Source: Corylus avellana
Lineage: Eukaryota > Streptophyta > Magnoliopsida > Fagales > Betulaceae
Assembly: GCF_901000735.1 (NCBI RefSeq)
Contig: NC_081545.1
Location: forward strand, 21,786,100 to 21,850,099
DNA: 64,000 nt
Direction: 5' to 3'
The translations under genes and the position numbers were made by a program. The notes beneath the pieces are model-generated. The model was not told the DNA's origin. It worked only from the letters and a program-made list of their open reading frames with translations, and ran no database searches. Positions 56,501 through 64,000 of this stretch are shown piece by piece (positions within the stretch are counted from its first letter, which is position 1; every line of letters begins with the position of its first letter).

Positions 56501-59500
56501 GATCCAATTCATCCTTTGAAGATGCAGATTTTCCTACTGCTGCAGCTACCTGCTCTTCATAAATCTTTCCTTGGTCTTCAAGAATCTTCAATTTCTCAAA
56601 CAAAGATTTTGCCTCAGAATCCCTGTTGGTGAAGTTTGCAATAGCTTCCTGGAGTTTACTCTCAGAATCCCTTGTTAGGGATTCATGTACAAGTTCAAGC
56701 TCCGAGTTTCTTGCAGTAGTTTGCTCGATCACTTTTCCATGTTGCTCTAGTTGCTCCTCTGCATATTTAAGCTTCTCCATAACTTCACTCTCTCTCATTC
56801 CAGCAGCCTTAAGATCATTTTCAATGCTTGCCAACCTCTCTTGTGTCAGATTCAACTCATTTCTCATAACCTCTAATAGATTTTCTGCCTCAGCAAGCTT
56901 CTTGCCAGAACTGATTGATGCATCTTCTAGCCTTCCTTTCTCATCCGTTGCTACATTCAAGGACTCAGTCAACTCTCTTTCCTTTTCATTGGCCGTCTGC
57001 AGTGCAACTTCAAGGCTTGATGCTCTAACTTGGAATGCCTCAAGTTCTGATGCGAGTTCCGATACCTTGTCAGAGTATTTATTGGAATCTGTTTCTGCAT
57101 CCCCACATTTCTTTTCTAATGTGCTTATCTGTTCTTCAAGTTCACGAATTGTATACTTCTCTGCTTGGAGTAACAATTCTAACTCGCTCACCTTTTTACC
57201 AGCATCCTCCATTTTTGAATGAGATACCTGGATCAAATCTTCTAGTTCAAGGCTGCGCTGGTGTTTCATATTGGCTTGATCCTCATGTTCAGCACATTTT
57301 CCCAAAGCAGTCTTCAACTCCTTCTCAAGCTCCGAATTCGATAGTGAGGACTGGTTTAGAGCTGATTCCAGCTGGTTTATCTTTTCCTGGTATTCCTCTG
57401 TTTGGCCTTTCAGCATAACTTTTTCCTCCTCGACTACTTTCAATGTAGCATTTAAATCAGAGATCTTCTCAGAAAGTTCTTTCAATTCTCTTTCAGCATC
57501 ACTGCTTTTTAGTTCTGCAAAATTTAACTGTTGCTCAAGCTCCACATTCTTCTGTTCTACTGCTATAAATCTTGTCTCAAACTCTCTCAGTTGTGATTTT
57601 GCCTCATCTGCTGCTGCATTTGAAGCCTGAATTATATCCTCGAGCTCCAGATTCTTTTGAGTTGCATTTGCTGCTGCAGCTCCAGATTCATTATGAAGCT
57701 CTTCCAGAGACCTCAACTTCTGTTCAAGATCTGCATTGTTTGACAAAGCTTGAGACAAAAGAGAATCTGTTTTAGAGAAATTCTCATCTGAAAGCCTCAA
57801 TTTTTCCTCAAGATTGCTGTGCAACTCCGCCATTTGCTTTTCATTTTGAGTGATATCTGCCATAGCTGCTTCAAGAGCTTCTTTTTCTTTGATCACATTA
57901 GCCAATTCCTCCTTTTCAGCTAAGACTTGTGCTTCCTGGGTTCTTAACGCAGTCTCAACCAATTCCCTAGCGTTCACTTCCTCCTGCAGCTTCCACTTGA
58001 TTTCTTCCAATTCAGAAGCCTTTACTTGAAGATCTTCCTTAGTTGAGGCTAAAAGGTTTTCAAGCGACGAGATATCCTCCTTCACCTTAGATTCTGCAGC
58101 CTTTCTCGATTCCAGTTCCTGGTTCAGTTCATTTATAAGAGCTTCTTTTGAAGAAAGTCTCTGCTCCGTATCCAGCACTTGGGACTTTGAAAGCACCAAT
58201 TCCTCTTGGATGGTAGAAAGCTCTGCTGTAGTAATTTTAAGTGCTTCTTCAACCTTATGATTTTCAGCAATCTTGTCATACAGGCCCTTGAGTTCTTCTT
58301 GTAGGGAAGCCATTTGATGTTCCACTTCTATTGCACTCAGTTTTGCCATTTCAAGCAATCTCTCAAATTCCAAGGCCTTCTTTGTCTCCAATTCAGCATG
58401 CGATCCACTTTGTTTGTGCAGATCCTCAAACTTCTGCGCCTCACCTGCCGAACAATGCAGCTCATCCTCCAACTCCTTTATCCTCTTTCCTGAGCTTTCT
58501 AGCTCAAGGCTGAGACCATCAAATGCCTCCTTCACCTCAGTCAGCTCCTTGGTTTTTGCTTCTTGAGCTTGCAGTGCTTCTTGCAAAGTGTTTAGCTGCA
58601 CACTGTGTTTCTCCTCGGCTTCCACAATATGCTCTTGCAGTTTCTTGTGACTGAGTTCAAGCTCTTCATACTTCTGTCCACTTTCTGCCAACTTCTCCTT
58701 TGTCAGTGAGACATCATCCTCCAGCTGAGAGTTCTCAGATTCAAAATGCTTTAATTTTCCAGCTAGTCTTTCCAATTCAAACTCAAGTTCTCTCATCTTC
58801 TCTTGGGCTTCTAGTAATTCTCTGCTCTGGTTGCTTGAACTTCTCTCAGTGACAGATGGCTTGCTATCCTCTGCAGATTCTGTTACAACGATATCTGAGG
58901 CATCCTTCACATCTATAGATTCCTTCTCAACTTTTATGAATTCCCCATCAGTTTCTTCCTCTTCTTTTTTTCCCTCTTTCCCTAATTGAGGCAAGTCTCC
59001 ATTTGTTACCTGTTACAAGATCATTGGCACGTTGTGATTGTTGAAACTACGTAAGTTGGTGAAAACTAAAAGAAAAGAGAGAGAAAACAACACACAGAAT
59101 TTTATGTGGTTCGACTTTCTGTATACGTCCACACGAGTGAGCGGCTTTTTTACTATATTACCGGCATGATTTAAAATCATCGCCTGATATATTAAAGTCT
59201 CCAATATATCCTTACACTACCACAGGGGGCTTCGGTCTCCACACCTCCCAACCTATTATTCGACCCGACATAACAAACTTAAGAAAAGCTGCAATGGGCC
59301 TCATGAGCGGAGCATAGCAGAACCCATGAAGCCTACAAACTAAAGAATAGTGTGAACTCCTCATCCTGAATATGAGCCACCATCTTTAACATATGAAATA
59401 ATTGATTGTGCAGAAAAAATTCATGACCACTTAATTTTTTAGACAATGAAGCATTTTGAAATTTTATTGAGCAACCTCCTTTCTATCACAATAGTTTCAG

Positions 59501-60188
59501 GTGAGGCTGCAGTTGTTAATTGTGACAGCTCCAGTAAAATTGAGATAGACTAATTCAAATTCATCAGTTTCCCATAGACCCCTCTCCCTTTGTTTGATAT
59601 ATATATATATCATGACAATTTTCTTTTCTGTGTACAACACAGGAAGAAGTTCACAATAATAATGGAAGTCGCATAATTATCTGGTGTAGCTTGGAGGTAA
59701 ATACATAAAGCTGTAAATACCTACTTATTTTAAAAGGTTAAGTTGATAGAAAGGGAGAGGGGTCAAGTTGTTAATTGTGTCGCATACTTATTTTAAAAGG
59801 TTAAGTTGATAGAAAGAGATAAATTTAATCATTTAATCAACATTTAACACTTACGTGTAGGTTGAAATTCATTTTTAATAGGTGAGACCCAATACGTTAA
59901 ATATTTTAGTTAAATAGAGGGTAAATTGACGAATTCAAAATTCGAACTCAAGACTCCTGACTCTGATACCATATTAAATTACAATTTTTTCTAAAAGCTT
60001 AAACTAATAGAAATTGATGAATTTAAACATTTAATCAACACTTTAACAACATGTAACGCATAGACAAGAAATTTCAACATTTATAGTCATAACAAATATA
60101 AGATTGCAGTTACCTCGGCATTACTCGCAGCATCCTCAGCAGCCTTCTTAACAGGAACTTCTGAGCTCAGTAGTGTGTCGTCTTCCAT
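53574..60188 (-). CDS. PICC/PICL-like long coiled-coil protein with C-terminal membrane anchor
   Basis: Six exons splice in frame: 60188-60114 (ATG), 59009-55761, 55669-55427, 55286-55128, 54850-54692 and 53825-53574 (stop). They give 1378 aa with no lesion. An acidic N-terminus (residues 1-80) is followed by about 1200 residues of almost unbroken heptad coiled coil rich in E, K, L and Q. A basic linker (TTKRKSKRKSE) comes next, and then one membrane span, FKFILGVALVSVIIGVILG, closed by KRY. The tail suggests a tail-anchored protein facing the cytosol. Length, layout and anchor match Arabidopsis PICC and PICL (about 1.3 kb aa class), reported as ER-associated and linked to defence responses. 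I matched these from memory, so orthology is an inference. Introns carry two TRIM copies and an LTR-like fragment. A 5'-UTR intron upstream is possible (CACAG near 60225). Confidence 0.85.
53979..54260 (-). mobile_element. TRIM-like mini-LTR element, copy 2
   Basis: The terminal direct repeats (about 53979-54048 and 54187-54260) share TTATC.CAAAAG.TTAAG. On the minus strand GAGAAGGAGAG abuts TGTTAAAATA, a clear polypurine tract followed by an LTR start. Lies in the last intron of the PICC-like gene. Confidence 0.7.
59039..59345. mobile_element. LTR-like fragment in PICC-like intron 1
   Basis: Contains TTTATGTGGTTCGACTTTCT followed by TACGTCCACACGA, the phrase type seen in the solo LTR at 51436, and starts TGTTGAAACTACG. 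The far end and target duplication are not found. It comes within 30 bp of the acceptor of exon 2. Confidence 0.45.
59785..60048 (-). mobile_element. TRIM-like mini-LTR element, copy 3
   Basis: On the minus strand TGGTATCAGAGTC (59971-59959), a near-perfect initiator-Met-type primer site, lies just inside the 5' repeat (60048-59973). The other repeat ends at 59849 next to TTACGTGTAG. Just outside, TACTTATTTTAAAAGGTTAA occurs twice (about 59721-59740 and 59787-59806), so the left end may be rearranged. Confidence 0.72.
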
Positions 60189-63100
60189 ATTAAAACCAAG
60201 ATGCAAATAAAAGACTTGCTTCTCTGTGATTTTCATAAGATCAAATTTACTTAAGAGTTATATTAAGCAAAAGAAACACAGCAGGAATGTAAGTGTGCTC
60301 ACTTAAATATATCATTTTCTAGAGCACAAAGCAAAACTCAAAAACAAAAATATTGAACTGCATTTATTGTGAAATCACAGAGCACAAGGCAGTTCTGTAC
60401 TTTCATTTGCAAAAATTGCTAATCAGTTTCACATTTTAAATTCATTATGGGAAGACACATGATGTAAAAGTCCTTAATTTGCAGTAAAACTAAATAGTAC
60501 ATGTCGGGCCTGTGGACCCACTGCCCAATCCATTAGCATATCAACCCAGGAACATCTAAATAGCTCTACACTGAATCCCTTCATAAGCCATGTCAATAAC
60601 AGTCTCCACGATTCTCGGCATGAAGCAATACGCATAATGAGGGTCGTGGGGTGTAGCGAATATTCACAGCAGAGAAATCTCCAATGAAGGTGTAACACAT
60701 GACAAATGGTTATAGCAAAATTCGTCATAAAAAGTGGCAAACATTAAGTAAAAGGGACTTATGTCTCATTTCTTTTGTCTCATATCTTGCTTTCCCTACT
60801 CTTATTGTCTTTGATTCATACTGACTTAAGTATCAGAATTATGCCTGCCAACAAACTCTTTTGCTAATTTTTTTAGTCCTTACAGACACTTCCTATCAAT
60901 ACCTCAACACACGATCAACTGTTATAACAAAACAAAATGTTCAATTGTCTTTTAGTGGAATTCAACATGAAATATTTTGTCTTAAATTATGTTCAGTGCA
61001 TAAATGAGATATAAGATACCCAACCAAGCTTCGTCTCTTATCACTAACCATAGTTAAGTTACTTATGTGGGCTACCATAAACTTTGAAACACAAATGATG
61101 CAGCTTTACTTTATTCTATCGGGTGACTCGCAAACGAAGGTTATCCTACTATAGGCATCCAATCAAAAAATTAAATAAGACAAAATATATACACGAAAAA
61201 AAATTCACAAAAAAAAAAAAAAAAAAAAAACAAGACAGAAGACCTTAAATTAAATTAGAATTTAGACAAAATATTTACGGGGAAAACAAAAAAGAAAAAA
61301 GAAAAAAGAAAAGAGATAGAAAAAAGTGGTAAATGTCAAGCCAAATTGTCATAAGGGTGCTTCAGTAGTTTCATATCACTGTAAGGGTAAAAAAGTCTTT
61401 CTGTAGATTCCGACAAACCACCTGAGCTGTGACCCACAGAAAAGAGCTTACCACGTCATTATGATGGCACTGGTGGCCCACTAGCACACAGATTGTAATT
61501 GTATTGTTATTTCTCAAATTCTCCGTGTCAGCGTTGTCGCAAAGATTAATACGATAAGAAAGATTTTCTTTAAAAAAAAAAAAACAAAAAAACAAAATAC
61601 ATTTATTTTATTTTATATATAAATTTTTTACATAAATAATTTTTAAAACTATCATTAAAAATTGAAATCTGAATTTCTTGGCCCGCTAATCATGTATTGG
61701 CGAACATCCGACTGGATTATAAATTTATATGTATGACTTATAAAATCAAAAGGCTTAATTTACATTTAATTCCCCACAACTCTCGCTCATTTATACATTG
61801 TTCATGTGAATGGCCACATGTCACACTCAGCATGCTTAAATTAGTGATCGTTAAAAAAAATAGAACTTAAGATAGTTAAAACAGAAGGAATATTGATGAC
61901 AAAAATATACTGAATTTAGTAACTAAATTTACTTAAAATACCATCGAAGTTACAAAATAAATAAATAAAAAAATAAAAAAATAAATAAAAAAAATAAAAA
62001 ACCTCAAAAAATTTTAATTTTTGGAAAAATGCAAAATCAGTCCCTGAAATTTACTTGATTTGCAATTAACTCCCTATGATATCAAAATGAACTCAAAAGT
62101 CTCTGAAATATGCCCAAAAAATAATTTAGCCCCTAGAGCCAAATTTCGTCCACTGACTTAAAGGTAATAAATTATTTTTTTGACATCTCTAAGTTTATTT
62201 TGATACCACATAAAGCTAATTGTAAATCAAATAAGCCACAATGACTGATTTTGAATTTTTTTTCTTTATTTACAAAAAAAAACAAAAACAAAAACAAAAA
62301 TAGAGTGACCAAACCACCTGAGGGAGTTCAATGACTACCCCTCTTAGCTTTTTTATTTTATTTATTTTTTAAAAAAGGTTTAAAGGTTTTTTTTTTTTTT
62401 CAACTTAATATTATTATTATTATTATTTATTTGAGGCCAGAAGAGTCAGATTGGGGGCACATGATAGAGATTCCATCCATTTTAACGATCTAGCCTAACA
62501 AAGGAGATTTGTTTGCCAACTATTAGTTGTTTAACATATAACAATTCGTAAGAACAATGTGTAAATAAGTGACAATTAAAGGGAGATAAAGTATATATAT
62601 ATATATAAGCCATAACAGGTGGGCTAAAGATTCAAGAGAATATAAGATTGGCTCCCAAAGCCAAAAAAATAAAAATAAAATAAACAGACAGCTAAAGAAT
62701 GTATACTTTAGAACTATTTTTTATTTATTTATTCATATAAGTACTTTATAACTTTTATAGGTACAAGAGCAAATAGATACTTTAACAAAACACTTTGCAA
62801 AATCAAATCCACATCATACAAAATAAACCTGATCTTGCATCATCCTTCATGTGACATATCATGTGGAACCACTAACTCTTGTGGGTCCCCTAAATTCTTT
62901 GGTTTTACCCAAGAATTAAGTACACGTCCAATACAATTAAGCTTTCATCACTACTAGCTTTTTCCTTCCTTTTTATCGATTCAATCTGGGCCGTTGGTTT
63001 GCAACTGGGACCCACTAAATGCAAAACTTTCAATGATTTCATCAAACCACAATTTTATTTTTACCCGAATAATAAAATGCTTTTATTATTATTCTTATTA

Positions 63101-64000
63101 TTAGCTTAGAAAAATTAGACGGAAGCGAAAGCATTGCGGGTGGGACCCACAAGTAAGGCTAGCATCCCGTCGCTTTCGCTCTCTCTGTATTCAAATCATG
63201 TCTGGACTGATAAATCTACGCCCCACCATTGCTAATCACCTTTTTCTATGTTTTTTACAAAGAATTCCTAACTATTTTCTAATCTCCCAATCCCTCTCAT
63301 TTGGAGAAAAAGAAGGGGCAGCTCTGCTAATCTAGCAAATTATGAACCTTTGACCCAACAATTAAAATAAATCTAGCATCTTTAATACATTTATTAGCCC
63401 TCAAACTTTTCTTTTTACAATATTAACCCTCAACTCTTTGGTTATTCCCTTCAATATATATATATATTTTTTTTACCCTTACTATTGGATTGTAAAATGA
63501 AAGTAATAAAAAAGCAACTAGAGTTAAAATTTGCACAGAAGTTTAGACAGTAAAAATCACATATACTTCTTTAAGTTCGATTGAACCATAATCATTGCAT
63601 CGAAAATTTTCTTACGACTGCACTGCAGACCTACCACCCTAGGTAAGGGTAAACGGCTTTATTTATGTATTTTTTCTTAGGACTACTGACCAACCATCCT
63701 AGCACCCTAGTCCCTAGTAAGGGAAAATAGCTTTTTATTATTTTTTTATTATTTTTTTATTCAAATAAGGAGAAAAAGGAAAGGAGGTAAGTAAACAGGT
63801 TTATTTGTTTATGTATTCTTTCGTTTGGAAGCAATAGAGCTATAAGATGCATGTAGTGAAACCTTAAATATTCTAATAAATTTGAAATTAAGCATAAATA
63901 ATCTTTTTAAGATCTAAACAGCTCTCAAGTCATTACATTTCCACCTAGCAAACCCCAAAAAAGCAATAAAAAGAGATCTCTTTCATCTTTTATAAAGATG
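60189..64000. other. Upstream region of the PICC-like gene and flank
   Basis: AT-rich DNA without a recognisable gene. Contains poly(A) near 61210-61231, (A/T)-rich low-complexity DNA near 61960-62000, and (ATT)n near 62410-62426. The block at 63110-63190 (GGAAGCGAAAGC..GCTTTCGCTCTCTCT) is more GC-rich and carries an inverted GCGAAAGC/GCTTTCGC pair; it could be a promoter or distant leader exon of the minus-strand gene. This is a guess. Confidence 0.4.
62022..62258. mobile_element. Short MITE with inverted ends
   Basis: AAAATGCAAAATCAGTCCCT near 62034 is mirrored by AATGACTGATTTTGAATTTT near 62240. Internal phrases (CAATTAACTCCCTATGATAT and ATACCACATAAAGCTAATTG) also pair. The style resembles the element at 49211-49830. 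Confidence 0.6.

Noticed and set aside
56626..57222. 198-codon plus-strand frame
   Set aside because: Ser-rich antisense shadow of the PICC-like coiled-coil exon.

Overview
This is plant nuclear DNA from a eudicot, probably a woody one. Three spliced host genes are separated and swollen by many transposable-element insertions. I cannot name the species. The many LINE copies ending in a TTACTTATCA-poly(A) tail recall tree genomes such as Fagales, but that is only an impression. One 100-N assembly gap lies at 22987-23086.

Host genes. (1) 185-5755 (+): the last seven coding exons of a carnosine N-methyltransferase (N2227 family); its 5' half lies off the left edge. (2) 8489-19005 (-): a complete five-exon gene for PAT1, the mRNA-decapping activator, 807 aa. 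Its introns hold an LTR-element fragment with a LINE inside it, further LINE pieces and two SINEs. (3) 53574-60188 (-): a complete six-exon gene for a 1378-aa coiled-coil protein with a C-terminal membrane anchor, resembling Arabidopsis PICC/PICL. These genes do not form one pathway (methyl transfer, mRNA turnover, membrane-anchored scaffold). From memory, homologues of genes 1 and 3 lie close together on Arabidopsis chromosome 2.

Mobile DNA. At 20820-25453 a PPR-gene relic is split by a copia element (21004-25198) with nearly identical LTRs and a perfect 5-bp target duplication. At 26258-31274 is an old, decayed copia element with about 9% LTR divergence. From about 32764 to 48917 three DNA-transposon superfamilies are nested. 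A Mutator-like element (MULE) contains a hAT element (35124-44888, 8-bp target duplication TGTATGCA). The hAT contains a CACTA element (37454-42700, 3-bp target duplication TAA). The MULE also carries a small GRF-zinc-finger/coiled-coil gene that converges on its transposase. Further right are a fold-back MITE, a poly(A)-tailed retroposon-like unit, a solo LTR with its target duplication, and a LINE remnant.

Recurrent themes are a TRIM-like mini-LTR family (three copies, all in introns of host genes 1 and 3), micro-insertions consisting only of a LINE tail between perfect target duplications, and minisatellites in the probable first introns of both the hAT and the CACTA element. All coordinates, splice sites and identities were read by hand; no database search was run.
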